Shown one piece after another: positions 44,069 through 52,900 of a stretch of DNA of 64,000 bases. The stretch lies in the NCBI GenBank assembly GCA_048595745.1, contig CP184361.1. One strand, written 5' to 3'. A model generated the notes under the pieces. It saw only the letters and a program-made list of their open reading frames with translations, made no database searches and was not told the origin of the DNA. Position 1 is the stretch's first letter; each line of letters begins with the position of its first letter. Both the position numbers and the translations under genes were made by a program. This stretch comes from Aquipseudomonas alcaligenes_A. GTDB lineage: Bacteria; Pseudomonadota; Gammaproteobacteria; Pseudomonadales; Pseudomonadaceae.

Positions 44069-44508
44069 GTCAGAGTGGCCGCGGCGCGCAGCAGTTCGCG
44101 CGCGTCGCGCTCCTCCAGCAGCGTTTCCAACCAGGCCACGGCTTCGTCCGTGGCCTGCCATTTTTGGGCCAGCTGTTCCAGTCTGCCGAGCAGCTCCCGT
44201 TCGGCCTCCAGCTCCAGCGCCTTGACCTGTTCGCGCAGCCGCGCCTGTTGCGGGTCGTGCTGCGCTGCGGCCTTCCAGCCCTGGCGTAGCGCGCGCAGCG
44301 GCTGCACCACCTGGCGTTGCCAGGGCTCGGCGACGGCATGCAGCTGCGCCATGCGCTGCGCGTCGCAGGGCACTTGCCGGCGCTCCAGCCACAGCGCGCA
44401 GAGCAGCAGGCAGACGTCCGCGCCACTGTCCTGCAGGCGCAGAAAGGTCTGCTCCACGCCGGGACGGGCGTAACAGGCCAGGGCGAAATTCCACAGGTCA
44501 GCTGGCAT
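44065..44508 (-). CDS. TIGR02444 family protein
   Basis: A 147-residue all-helical conserved protein (MPADLWNFALACYARPGVEQ), known only as TIGR02444. The Cys-rich hydrophobic helix VCLLLCALWLERRQVPCDAQ and a C-terminal Glu-rich helix are visible. It is divergent from the ABC-F gene (39-base gap) and convergent with algP. Function unknown. Confidence 0.88.
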   Translation of the reverse strand: MPADLWNFALACYARPGVEQTFLRLQDSGADVCLLLCALWLERRQVPCDAQRMAQLHAVAEPWQRQVVQPLRALRQGWKAAAQHDPQQARLREQVKALELEAERELLGRLEQLAQKWQATDEAVAWLETLLEERDARELLRAAATLT

Positions 44509-44547
44509 AGGGTGCTCCGGGCGAAGCTGGTAGACTCCGCGGCCATT

Positions 44548-46458
44548 ATGATCCGACTCCAGAACCTCACTCTACAGCGTGGTCCGCAGCGCCTGCTCGA
44601 AGGCGCCGAACTGACCCTGCACGCCGGCCAGAAGGTCGGTCTCATCGGCGCCAATGGCGCCGGCAAATCCAGCCTGTTCGCCCTGCTGCGCGGTGAGCTC
44701 GGCCCCGACGCCGGCGACTGCCAGCTGCCGGCCGACTGGCGCATAGCGCACATGCGCCAGGAGGTCGACAACCTCGAACGCCTGGCGGTGGACTATGTCC
44801 TCGATGGCGATCTGCACCTGCGCACGATCCAGGCCGAGCTGGCCAAGGCCGAGGTCGCCCACGACGGTGCCGCCATCGCCCGCCTGCATACCGAGCTGGA
44901 CAATGCCCAGGGCTACACGGCCGATGCCCGTGCGCGCAAGCTGCTGGCCGGCCTGGGGTTCACCAGCGAGCAGATGGACCGCCGTGTCGGCGACTTTTCC
45001 GGTGGCTGGCGCATGCGCCTGAACCTGGCCCAGGCGCTGATGTGCCCGTCCGAACTGCTGTTGCTCGACGAGCCGACCAACCACCTCGATCTCGATGCGA
45101 TCCTCTGGCTGGAGGACTGGCTCAAGGGCTACCCCGGCACCCTGCTGCTGATCTCCCACGACCGTGACTTCCTCGACGCCGTGGTCGACCATGTGGCGCA
45201 CCTCGAACAGCAGAAGCTGACCCTCTACCGCGGCGGCTACTCGGCCTTCGAACGCACCCGCGCCGAGCGCCTGGCGCAACAGCAACAGGCCTACGAGAAG
45301 CAGCAGGCGCAGCGCGCGCACATGGAAGACTTCATCCGCCGCTTCAAGGCCAAGGCGACCAAGGCGCGCCAGGCGCAGAGCCGGATCAAGGCCCTGGAGC
45401 GCCTGGAAGAGCTGGCCCCGGCGCATGTCGACTCGCCCTTCGACTTCGTCTTCCGCGAGGCGGACAAGGTCTCCAGCCCGCTGCTCAACCTGTCCGAGGC
45501 GCGCCTCGGCTACGGCGACAAGACCGTGCTGGACAAGGTCAAGCTGAGCCTCGCCCCCGGCGCGCGCATCGGCCTGCTCGGGCCCAACGGCGCCGGCAAG
45601 TCGACCCTGATCAAGACCCTGGCCGGCGACCTGGCGGTGCTCGGTGGCACCCTCGCGCGCGGCGAGAACCTGGCGATCGGCTACTTCGCCCAGCATCAGC
45701 TCGATTCGCTCGATGCCAAGGCCAGCCCGCTGCTGCACCTGCAGCGCATAGCCCCGGGCGAGCGCGAGCAGACCCTGCGTGACTTCCTCGGCGGTTTCGA
45801 CTTCCGCGGTCCGCGCTGCGACGAAGTGGTGGTCAATTTCTCCGGTGGTGAGAAGGCGCGCCTGGCCCTGGCCCTGATCGCCTGGCAGAAGCCCAACCTG
45901 CTGCTGCTCGACGAACCGACCAACCACCTCGACCTGGAAATGCGCCTGGCCCTGACCATGGCCCTGCAGGATTTCGCCGGCGCCGTGCTGGTGGTATCGC
46001 ACGACCGTCACCTGCTCAAGAGCACCACCGACGAGTTCCTGCTGGTGGCCGACGGGCGTATCCAGCCGTTCGAGGGCGACCTCGATGACTACGCGCGCTG
46101 GCTGGTCGACTACCGTGCCCGTCAGCAGCCACAAAGCACCGCCGCCCCGGCCGCGGACAAGACCGACAAGCGCGCCCAGCGTCAGGCTGCCGCCGCCTTG
46201 CGCCAGCAGCTGGCACCGCACAAAAAACAGGCCGACAAGCTGGAGCAGGAGCTGGGCAAGCTGCAGGAAAAGCTCGCCGCCGTCGAAGACAAGCTCGGCG
46301 ACAGCGGCCTTTACGAGGCCGCGCGCAAGGATGAACTGCGTGAGCTGCTGGCCGAGCAGGCCACGCTCAAGGCTCGCGAGGCCGAGCTGGAGGAGACCTG
46401 GCTGGAGGCCCTGGAAACCCTGGAGGCGCTGCAGCAGCAACTGGAGGAGAGCGAGTGA
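44548..46458 (+). CDS. ABC-F family ATP-binding protein (YheS/Uup-like)
   Basis: A 636-residue soluble ATPase with two ABC cassettes and no membrane part. Walker A motifs are GANGAGKSS and GPNGAGKST; signatures are FSGGWRMRLN and FSGGEKARLA; Walker B is LLLLDEPTNHLDLD twice. A linker of basic helices (RAERLAQQQQAYEKQQAQRA) lies between the cassettes, and a C-terminal coiled coil follows. ABC-F proteins act on ribosomes. It overlaps the next gene by one base. Confidence 0.93.
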   Translation: MIRLQNLTLQRGPQRLLEGAELTLHAGQKVGLIGANGAGKSSLFALLRGELGPDAGDCQLPADWRIAHMRQEVDNLERLAVDYVLDGDLHLRTIQAELAKAEVAHDGAAIARLHTELDNAQGYTADARARKLLAGLGFTSEQMDRRVGDFSGGWRMRLNLAQALMCPSELLLLDEPTNHLDLDAILWLEDWLKGYPGTLLLISHDRDFLDAVVDHVAHLEQQKLTLYRGGYSAFERTRAERLAQQQQAYEKQQAQRAHMEDFIRRFKAKATKARQAQSRIKALERLEELAPAHVDSPFDFVFREADKVSSPLLNLSEARLGYGDKTVLDKVKLSLAPGARIGLLGPNGAGKSTLIKTLAGDLAVLGGTLARGENLAIGYFAQHQLDSLDAKASPLLHLQRIAPGEREQTLRDFLGGFDFRGPRCDEVVVNFSGGEKARLALALIAWQKPNLLLLDEPTNHLDLEMRLALTMALQDFAGAVLVVSHDRHLLKSTTDEFLLVADGRIQPFEGDLDDYARWLVDYRARQQPQSTAAPAADKTDKRAQRQAAAALRQQLAPHKKQADKLEQELGKLQEKLAAVEDKLGDSGLYEAARKDELRELLAEQATLKAREAELEETWLEALETLEALQQQLEESE

Positions 46459-46991
46459 TGGAGCAGCTGGCAGTGCTCAGCGACTGGCGTGAGCCGCTGA
46501 TTCTGGCCGGGCAGGTGCTGCTGATCCTGCTCCTGGCCTGGGCCGTCCAGCGCCTGGTTGGGCGCGGTATCACCCGCCTTGGCGAGCGCTACGCGGCGCT
46601 GCCGACCGAGCTGTGGCTGCCGCTGCGCGGCCTGCTGCGCTGGCTGATAATGGGCAGCGCGCTGATGCTGGTGCTGGAGCGCCTGGGCGTGTCCGCCGAA
46701 GTGCTGTGGACGGCGCTGACCGGCTTCGTCGCAGTGGCCGCGGTGGCCTTCTTCGCCATCTGGAGCGTGCTCTCCAACATGTTCTGCGCCTTGCTGATCT
46801 TCAGCATGGGGCCGTTCCGCATCGGTGACACCGTCGAGGTGATCGACAGCGCCGACAAGCCAGGGGTCAAGGGGCGGGTGATGGCGATCAACCTGTTCTA
46901 CACCACCCTGGAGGACCCGGAGGCAGCCAATGCGCTGATCCAGGTGCCGAACAGCCTGTTCTTCCAGAAGTCGGTGCGTCGCTGGCGCTGA
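46458..46991 (+). CDS. short MscS-like mechanosensitive channel protein
   Basis: About 177 residues, shorter than canonical MscS (~280). It has two or three membrane helices and the pore-lining helix with beta domain (TALTGFVAVAAVAFFAIWSV, FRIGDTVEVID, VMAINLFYTTLEDP, LIQVPNSLFFQKSV). The large C-terminal cytoplasmic vestibule is missing. It starts one base before the end of the ABC-F stop (TGATG), so it is coupled. This short form seems normal in Pseudomonas at this locus. Confidence 0.88.
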   Translation: MEQLAVLSDWREPLILAGQVLLILLLAWAVQRLVGRGITRLGERYAALPTELWLPLRGLLRWLIMGSALMLVLERLGVSAEVLWTALTGFVAVAAVAFFAIWSVLSNMFCALLIFSMGPFRIGDTVEVIDSADKPGVKGRVMAINLFYTTLEDPEAANALIQVPNSLFFQKSVRRWR

Positions 46992-47045
46992 ATGGCGCGC
47001 GGGAGTAGGCTGAGCGCCTGCTTTCTGCCATCGAGGTAACTGTCC

Positions 47046-47675
47046 ATGACCCTGGAAACCTGGCTCGCCTTCTTCGTCGCTTGTTGGGTGATCAGCCTGT
47101 CGCCGGGTGCCGGTGCGGTGGCCTCGATGAGTGCCGGACTGCAATACGGGTTCTGGCGTGGCTACTGGAATGCGCTGGGCCTGCAACTGGCGCTGCTGAT
47201 GCAGATCGCCGTGGTCGCCGCCGGCCTCGGTGCCGTCCTGGCTACCTCGGAGCTGGCCTTCAACCTGATCAAGTGGTTCGGCGTGGCCTACCTGGTCTAT
47301 CTCGGCTGGAAGCAGTGGGTCGCCGCGCCCGGCGAAATCGCCGCCGGTGAAGGCGAGCGGCCCCTGGGCCGGCCGTTGACCCTGGTGCTGCGCGGTTTTC
47401 TGGTCAACGCCAGCAACCCCAAGGCGATCATCTTCATCCTCGCCGTGCTGCCTCAGTTCCTCGATCCCAAGGCGCCGCTGCTGGTCCAGTACCTGCTGAT
47501 GGCCGCCACCATGGTTGCGGTCGATCTGGTGGTGATGGCCGGCTACACTGGCCTGGCCGCGCGGGTATTGCGCGCGCTGCGTTCGCCGCGTCAGCAGCGC
47601 ATCCTCAACCGCACCTTTGGCGGCCTGTTCGTGGCCGCCGCGGCGCTGCTCGCGACCGTGCGGCGTGCCGCCTGA
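47046..47675 (+). CDS. LysE/RhtB-family exporter
   Basis: A 209-residue amino-acid exporter-type membrane protein with about six helices. The signature SPGAGAVASMSAGLQYGFWR follows the first helix, and GFLVNASNPKAIIFILAVLP lies in the middle. Substrate unknown. The ATG at 47046 has GAGG upstream. It converges on the SDR gene with one base between. Confidence 0.9.
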   Translation: MTLETWLAFFVACWVISLSPGAGAVASMSAGLQYGFWRGYWNALGLQLALLMQIAVVAAGLGAVLATSELAFNLIKWFGVAYLVYLGWKQWVAAPGEIAAGEGERPLGRPLTLVLRGFLVNASNPKAIIFILAVLPQFLDPKAPLLVQYLLMAATMVAVDLVVMAGYTGLAARVLRALRSPRQQRILNRTFGGLFVAAAALLATVRRAA

Positions 47676-47676
47676 T

Positions 47677-48450
47677 CTACCAGGGAATCTGCTGTCCGTC
47701 CCAGGCCCAGAAGCTGCCGCTGTCTTCCGGCCCATGTTCGGCCACCTGCTGCAGCAGGCAGCGGGCGGCAAACTCGGGGCTGAAAAGGCTGTCTGCGGCG
47801 ATCTTGGCCTGAAATGGGCGCGATAGCTCCGTGTCGGTGGTGCCAGGGTGCAGGCTCAGTACGCAACTCTGTGGGTTGAGTCGCTTGAGTTCGATGCTGG
47901 CTGTGTGCAATAGCTGGTTGAGTGCCGCTTTGCTGGCCCTGTAGCTGTACCAGCCTCCCAGTCGATTATCGCCGATCGAGCCCACTCTGGCTGAAAGGGC
48001 CGCCACGCTGCAGGGGTGCTTGCCGCGTAGCAGTGGCAGCAGGTGCTTGAGCAGCAGGATGGGGGCGAAGCAATTGCTCTGGAAGCTGGCCATCAGTCCT
48101 TCAAGGCTGAGCTGTGTCAGGCTCTTTTCGGCGCGAGCAGCATCCTCCTGGAGAATACCTACGCTGCACAGCAGCAGGTGCAGGCGTGCCGTTTGCGCGA
48201 GCAGCTGGCTGGCCAGCGTGGCCACGGCAGCTTCGTTGCGCAGGTCGCAGGCCAGTAGCTGCAGACGCGAACCATGGCGAGCCTGCAGGGCCAGCAGATC
48301 GGCGCTGGCAGGGGCGTGACGCGCCACGGCAAACACCTTGGCCACCTCGGCACGTTCGAGTAGCTGCGTCGTCAGCGCCAGGCCGATACCGCGGCTGGCT
48401 CCGGCGACAAGCACCTGGGCCGGTTCTTCGATGCGTTGCCAGAACTGCAT
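47677..48450 (-). CDS. short-chain dehydrogenase/reductase (SDR)
   Basis: A 257-residue SDR. Cofactor motif GASRGIGLAL (near residues 18-27), catalytic YRASKAALN with Tyr and Lys, and an upstream Ser in SVAALSARVGSIGDN. Substrate unknown; it resembles the CsgA/cell-cell-signalling-like SDR group (LLCSVGILQ in place of NNAG). Confidence 0.9.
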   Translation of the reverse strand: MQFWQRIEEPAQVLVAGASRGIGLALTTQLLERAEVAKVFAVARHAPASADLLALQARHGSRLQLLACDLRNEAAVATLASQLLAQTARLHLLLCSVGILQEDAARAEKSLTQLSLEGLMASFQSNCFAPILLLKHLLPLLRGKHPCSVAALSARVGSIGDNRLGGWYSYRASKAALNQLLHTASIELKRLNPQSCVLSLHPGTTDTELSRPFQAKIAADSLFSPEFAARCLLQQVAEHGPEDSGSFWAWDGQQIPW

Positions 48451-48523
48451 GGGGTCGCCTGTATTGTCGATAGCCTGATGGGCTCGGGCATACTAGTCGC
48501 TGTTCCCCGAGGATTGTCAAATC

Positions 48524-48973
48524 ATGCGTGTGTGGATCGATGCCGACGCCTGCCCCCGGCTGGCCCGCGATCAGGTGGTGAAGTTCGCCCTCAAGCGCGG
48601 CTTCGAGGTGGTGCTGGTGGCTGGCCAGGCGGTGGCCCGGCCAAACTTTGCCTGCGTGAAACTGGTGGTGGTGCCGAGCGGCCCGGATGCGGCGGATGAT
48701 CACCTGGTAGAGCACGCCGTGCCCGGTGAGCTGGTGATCTGCAGCGACATCCCGTTGGCCGATCGCCTGGTCAAGAAGGGCGTGGCGGCCCTCGATCCGC
48801 GCGGCCGCGAGTTCGACGAGCGCAACATGGGCGAGCGTCTGGCGATACGTAACCTGTTCACCGACCTGCGCGAGCAGGGGCAGATGGGCGGCGGCCAGGC
48901 TGCCTACTCGGACAAGGACCGCCAGGCCTTCGCCAATTCACTGGACCGCATTCTGACCCGCCTGATGAGATAG
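48524..48973 (+). CDS. UPF0178 family protein (YaiI/YqxD)
   Basis: A 149-residue YaiI/YqxD-family protein with a NYN/PIN-like fold: MRVWIDADACPRLARDQVVK, DAADDHLVEHAVPGELVICS, DIPLADRLVKKG. Predicted nuclease-like, function not established. Its TAG stop is the first base triplet of an extragenic palindrome. Confidence 0.92.
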   Translation: MRVWIDADACPRLARDQVVKFALKRGFEVVLVAGQAVARPNFACVKLVVVPSGPDAADDHLVEHAVPGELVICSDIPLADRLVKKGVAALDPRGREFDERNMGERLAIRNLFTDLREQGQMGGGQAAYSDKDRQAFANSLDRILTRLMR

Positions 48974-49026
48974 CCCGGATGCAATCCGGGGCGGAGCTGC
49001 CTGCTTCCCGGATTGCATCCGGGCTA
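48971..49026. repeat. REP-like extragenic palindrome
   Basis: TAGCCCGGATGCAATCCGGG (48971-48990) and CCCGGATTGCATCCGGGCTA (49007-49026) are perfect inverted copies around a 16-base loop. Typical of Pseudomonas REP/BIME elements. The left arm begins with the stop codon of the UPF0178 gene. A degenerate relative is at 57821-57880. Confidence 0.9.
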
Positions 49027-49050
49027 CGGGCTGCACCGAGTCGCCTTTGA

Positions 49051-49092
49051 GACCCTCACCCCAACCCTCTCCCGGCGGGAGAGGGAGCCGCC
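49051..49092. repeat. CCCTCTCCC-type extragenic palindrome
   Basis: The tract ACCCTCACCCCAACCCTCTC leads into CCCTCTCCCG (49065-49074), one G, and CGGGAGAGGG (49076-49085). It shares its core with the stem-loop at 55150-55175, so both belong to one dispersed family. Confidence 0.8.
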
Positions 49093-49115
49093 AGTCCGCC
49101 GCCTAATACGGCAAG

Positions 49116-49586
49116 CTACCCGCACAGATAGGTGCCGGTCCCCACCGCTACCAGCGTGCCGTCGTCGCTGTGCAGTTCGCTGCGCACCACGGCCACCTTG
49201 TTGCCCGAGCGCAGCAGTACGGCGGTGGCGGTGAACAGCTGGCCGCGGCCGGGGCGCAGGTAGTCCACGCGCAGGTCGATGGTGCCCAGCTTGGACAGGC
49301 GCTGCATGCGTTCCTGCTGGCTCAGGTGCTGATGCTTGTCGAAGGCACCGATCAGTGCCATGGCGCCGCCGGCGACATCCAGCAGCGAGGAGATCACCCC
49401 GCCGTGGAGAATGCCGTGGACGAAGTTGCCGATCAGCTCGGGCTTCATCGGCAGGCTCATCACCACCCGGTCGCCACTCAGCTCGTCGATGCGGATGCCC
49501 AGCACCTGATTGAACGGGATGCGCTGGAAGAAGGCTTCCACGCCCTGGCGCTGTTCCTCGGATAGCTGGAAGACCGGTTTGCTCAT
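49116..49586 (-). CDS. PaaI-family hotdog thioesterase
   Basis: A 156-residue hotdog-fold acyl-CoA thioesterase. The active region is GNFVHGILHGGVISSLLDVA (Asn/His/Gly pattern and acid in LLD), followed by DLRVDYLRPGRG. Substrate unknown. The ATG at 49586 was chosen because GGAG lies upstream and it gives family length. Confidence 0.9.
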   Translation of the reverse strand: MSKPVFQLSEEQRQGVEAFFQRIPFNQVLGIRIDELSGDRVVMSLPMKPELIGNFVHGILHGGVISSLLDVAGGAMALIGAFDKHQHLSQQERMQRLSKLGTIDLRVDYLRPGRGQLFTATAVLLRSGNKVAVVRSELHSDDGTLVAVGTGTYLCG

Positions 49587-49689
49587 GCTGCGCTCCTGCG
49601 GCTCGACTGTGGCGCACACGCTGCCGCAGGACGCTGCTACTGGCCAGGGGCGCGGCGGGGACGCCGCGCACAATGGCCGGAACGACCTG

Positions 49690-50355
49690 TCAGTGAGCCT
49701 GGGCCAGCTCCAGGACGCGGTCGACCAGCTTGTTGATGCCGGCGGCGGCCTGGGCGATGGACTCGGCCAGCATGTAGGCAGGGGTGGTAACCAGCTTGCG
49801 CGCGCTGTCTTCGACGATGTCTTCGACCGTGCACTCGACGTGCTGGCCGCCCATGGCGGTGAGGCCTGCGACGGCAGGATCGTCGGCAGCGCCCAGGGTG
49901 CAGGAAACACCCTCGCCATAGATCTTCGCCGCCAGGGCCGGGGCGATGCAGATCAGGCCGATCGGCTTGCCGGCCTGGGCGAAGGCCTGGGCCGCGGCCA
50001 GCACATCGGGCTGCACGCTGCAGCCGGCACCTTCCAGGGCGAAGTTGGAGAGGTTCTTGGCCACGCCGAAACCGCCAGGCAGGATCAGCGCATCGAACTG
50101 CTCGGCCTTGAGTTCGCGCACGTCCATCACGTCGCCACGGGCGATGCGCGCGGCCTCGGTGAGCACGTTGCGGCTCTCCGGCATCTCGGCGCCGGTGAGG
50201 TGGTCGATCACGTGCATCTGCGCGATGTTGGGGGCGAAACACTGCACCTGGGCGCCGCGCTGGTCGAGGCGCAGCAGGGTGATCACGCTCTCGTGGATTT
50301 CCGCGCCGTCGTAGACGCCACAGCCGGAAAGGATGACCGCGACTCGTTTGTGCAT
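49690..50355 (-). CDS. elbB: isoprenoid biosynthesis glyoxalase ElbB
   Basis: A 221-residue DJ-1/PfpI-superfamily protein. It begins KRVAVILSGCGVYDGAEIHE, with LILPGGFGVAKNLSNFA and the nucleophile-elbow region PIGLICIAPALAAKI. ElbB-type enzymes are glyoxalases linked to isoprenoid production in E. coli. The ATG at 50355 gives the family length. GGAG lies upstream. Confidence 0.93.
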   Translation of the reverse strand: MHKRVAVILSGCGVYDGAEIHESVITLLRLDQRGAQVQCFAPNIAQMHVIDHLTGAEMPESRNVLTEAARIARGDVMDVRELKAEQFDALILPGGFGVAKNLSNFALEGAGCSVQPDVLAAAQAFAQAGKPIGLICIAPALAAKIYGEGVSCTLGAADDPAVAGLTAMGGQHVECTVEDIVEDSARKLVTTPAYMLAESIAQAAAGINKLVDRVLELAQAH

Positions 50356-50527
50356 GCTGTTCTCCAGTAGCCAGGCAAGGGGACTGCGCGCCAGTTTCGC
50401 CGATTGCTGGGGCGAGCGTCGAGCCATGGCATGTCGCCAAATGCCACTTGGGCTGGCATTCGCCGCCGCGAGCATCCGGCGGGGCAGGCATAGGATCAGC
50501 TTAGGTCAACCTGCGCAGTGCCGAACC

Positions 50528-51757
50528 ATGAACCTGATCCTGCTCGCCGTTCCCTTCTTCTTCCTGCTGATCGCCCTAGAGCTGGTCGCCGACCGCGTGC
50601 GCGGGGTCAGCACCTACCGCCTGGCGGACTCGCTGAACAGCCTCAGCGCCGGGGTGCTGTCGCAGGCCAGCGGCCTGCTGAGCAAGGCCATTGCGGTGCT
50701 CGGCTATGCCTTCGCCTATGAGCACCTGCACCTCACCGTGCTGCCGGACGAGCCCTGGGTCTGGGTGCTGGCCTTCGTCTTCTACGACTTCTGCTACTAC
50801 TGGAATCATCGTATCGGCCACGAGCGCAACATCTTCTGGGCCTCACACGTGGTGCATCACCAGAGCGAGGACTACAACCTGTCCACCGCCCTGCGTCAGA
50901 CCAGCACGGGTTTTCTGCTGAGCTGGATCTTCTACCTGCCGATGGCCGTGGCCGGCGTGCCGCCGCTGGTGTTCGTCACGGTCGCCGCGCTCAACCTGCT
51001 CTACCAGTTCTGGGTGCATACCCGCCACGTGCCCAAGCTGGGCTGGTACGAGTGGTTCTTCGTCACGCCGTCCAATCATCGGGTGCACCACGCGCAGAAC
51101 CCGGTGTACATGGATCGCAACTACGGCGGCGTGTTCATTCTCTGGGACCGCCTGTTCGGCACCTTCCAGGAGGAGCTGGACGAGCAGCCGGTGGTGTTCG
51201 GCGTGACCACGCCGCTGCGCAGCTGGAACCCGCTGTGGGCCAACCTGCAGTTCTACGTGCAGCTTTGGCGCGACGCGGTGCGTGCCGGCTCCTGGTGGGA
51301 CAGGCTGCGCATCTGGTTCATGCCCACCGGTTGGCGCCCGGCCGATGTGGCGGCGCGCTACCCGCTGGACAAGCCGGACCTGGCCAGCTTCCGCAAGTTC
51401 GAGGTGCCGCTGGCGCGCGGGCAAAAGGTCTATGCCGCGCTGCAGTTCACCAGCTACGTGCTGGGCACCAGCTGGCTGCTGGCCGTGGCGGCACAGCACG
51501 GCCTGGGCGTGCTCGTCGGTGCCTGGCTGTGGGTGGCTTTCGGCCTTTATGCCATCGGTATCTGGCTGGAGAACCGACCCTTTGCCCGCGGTCTGGAGCT
51601 GCTGCGCCTGGCGCTGAACCTGCCCGCGCTGCTCTGGGCCCAGCAGGTGGGTCTGGTGGGGGAAGGCATGCTGGTGTGGGGGCTGCTGGTGGCCTGGAGC
51701 CTGGCCAGCCTGACCTGGCTGCTGTGGTCGCGGCAGGCGCAGACGCAGCCGGCCTGA
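50528..51757 (+). CDS. sterol desaturase / fatty acid hydroxylase family protein
   Basis: A 409-residue membrane protein of the FA_hydroxylase superfamily. The eight-His diiron pattern is visible: HRIGHERN, HVVHHQSEDYN, then HTRHVP and NHRVHHAQNP. Several membrane helices flank it, and the C-terminal ~130 residues add more. Related to alkylglycerol monooxygenase-like proteins. The substrate is unknown. Start 50528. Confidence 0.9.
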   Translation: MNLILLAVPFFFLLIALELVADRVRGVSTYRLADSLNSLSAGVLSQASGLLSKAIAVLGYAFAYEHLHLTVLPDEPWVWVLAFVFYDFCYYWNHRIGHERNIFWASHVVHHQSEDYNLSTALRQTSTGFLLSWIFYLPMAVAGVPPLVFVTVAALNLLYQFWVHTRHVPKLGWYEWFFVTPSNHRVHHAQNPVYMDRNYGGVFILWDRLFGTFQEELDEQPVVFGVTTPLRSWNPLWANLQFYVQLWRDAVRAGSWWDRLRIWFMPTGWRPADVAARYPLDKPDLASFRKFEVPLARGQKVYAALQFTSYVLGTSWLLAVAAQHGLGVLVGAWLWVAFGLYAIGIWLENRPFARGLELLRLALNLPALLWAQQVGLVGEGMLVWGLLVAWSLASLTWLLWSRQAQTQPA

Positions 51758-51787
51758 AGGGAACTGCGGCGGCCCGTCGCAGTCTGG

Positions 51788-51835
51788 GTGTGACAGTCAT
51801 TATTTGGTCATAATGGTCGGATATACCTGTCACAC
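51788..51835 (+). promoter_or_regulatory. candidate Pho-box / nested dyad upstream of hemB-ppk
   Basis: GTCAT at 51796 and 51807 and GTCAC at 51829 fall on an 11-base period (11 and 22 bases), as in PhoB boxes. The same stretch is also an inverted repeat: GTGTGACAG (51788-51796) with CTGTCACAC (51827-51835), and inside it CATTAT (51798-51803) with ATAATG (51810-51815). It ends 31 bases before the hemB start. ppk is PhoB-regulated in several bacteria. Confidence 0.5.
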
Positions 51836-51865
51836 TCGCCCGCCGTGCGGGTTCTGGAGTCCGTC

Positions 51866-52879
51866 GTGAGCTTTACCCCCGCCAATCGCCTGTTCCCCGC
51901 TACCCGCCTGCGCCGCAACCGTCGTGACGATTTCTCCCGCCGCCTGGTGCGCGAGCATCGCCTGAGTGTCGATGATCTGATCCTGCCGGTGTTCGTTCTC
52001 GATGGCGAAGGCCGCCGCGAGTCGATTCCCTCGATGCCGGGCGTCGAGCGCCTGTCCATCGACCTGCTGCTCAAGGAGGCCGAGCACTGGGTGGCGCTGG
52101 GCATTCCGGCGCTGGCGCTGTTCCCGGTGACGCCGCTGGAGAAGAAATCCCTCGACGGCGCCGAGGCCTGGAATCCGGACGGCATTGCCCAGCGCGCCAT
52201 CCGCGCGCTGCGGGCGAAATTCCCCGAGCTGGGGGTGATCAGCGACGTGGCCCTGGACCCCTTCACCACCCACGGCCAGGACGGCATCCTCGATGACGAG
52301 GGTTACGTGATGAACGACGTAACCGTCGATGCGCTGGTCAGGCAGGCCCTGTCGCATGCCGAGGCCGGTGCCCAGGTGGTGGCGCCGTCGGACATGATGG
52401 ACGGGCGCATCCAGGCGATCCGCGAGGCGCTGGAAGTGGCCGAGTACCCCAACGTGCGCATCATGGCCTACTCGGCCAAGTACGCCAGCGCCTACTACGG
52501 CCCGTTCCGCGACGCGGTCGGCTCGGCCGCCAACCTGGGCAAGGCCAACAAGGCCAGCTACCAGATGGACCCGGCCAACGGCGACGAGGCTCTGCACGAA
52601 GTGGGCGCCGACCTCGCCGAAGGCGCCGACATGGTCATGGTCAAGCCGGGCATGCCCTACCTGGACATCGTCTGGCGGGTGAAGGACGCCTTCAAGGTAC
52701 CGACCTTCGCCTACCAGGTCAGCGGCGAGTACGCCATGCACATGGCCGCCATCCAGAACGGCTGGTTGGGCGAGGCGGTGATTCTCGAATCGCTGACGGC
52801 CTTCAAACGCGCCGGCGCCGATGGCATCCTCACCTACTTCGCCGTGCGTGCGGCAGAACTCTTGAAAGCGGGGCGCTGA
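51866..52879 (+). CDS. hemB: delta-aminolevulinic acid dehydratase
   Basis: A 337-residue HemB that joins two aminolevulinates to porphobilinogen. The GTG start at 51866 (reading MSFTPANRLFP) was chosen; it matches the N-terminus of P. aeruginosa HemB and has GGAG 8 bases upstream. Active-site Lys residues are in MAYSAKYASAYYGPF and MVMVKPGMPYLDIV. The Mg2+-type metal site (DVALDPFTTHGQDG) replaces the Cys-rich zinc site, as in Pseudomonas. ppk follows after 21 bases. Confidence 0.96.
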   Translation: MSFTPANRLFPATRLRRNRRDDFSRRLVREHRLSVDDLILPVFVLDGEGRRESIPSMPGVERLSIDLLLKEAEHWVALGIPALALFPVTPLEKKSLDGAEAWNPDGIAQRAIRALRAKFPELGVISDVALDPFTTHGQDGILDDEGYVMNDVTVDALVRQALSHAEAGAQVVAPSDMMDGRIQAIREALEVAEYPNVRIMAYSAKYASAYYGPFRDAVGSAANLGKANKASYQMDPANGDEALHEVGADLAEGADMVMVKPGMPYLDIVWRVKDAFKVPTFAYQVSGEYAMHMAAIQNGWLGEAVILESLTAFKRAGADGILTYFAVRAAELLKAGR

Positions 52880-52900
52880 GGCGCCCCAGGGAAGCAGGAC

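Noticed and set aside
43043..44494. Gly/Arg-rich 483-codon minus-strand frame
   Set aside because: It mirrors the algP KPAA repeats and has no independent support.
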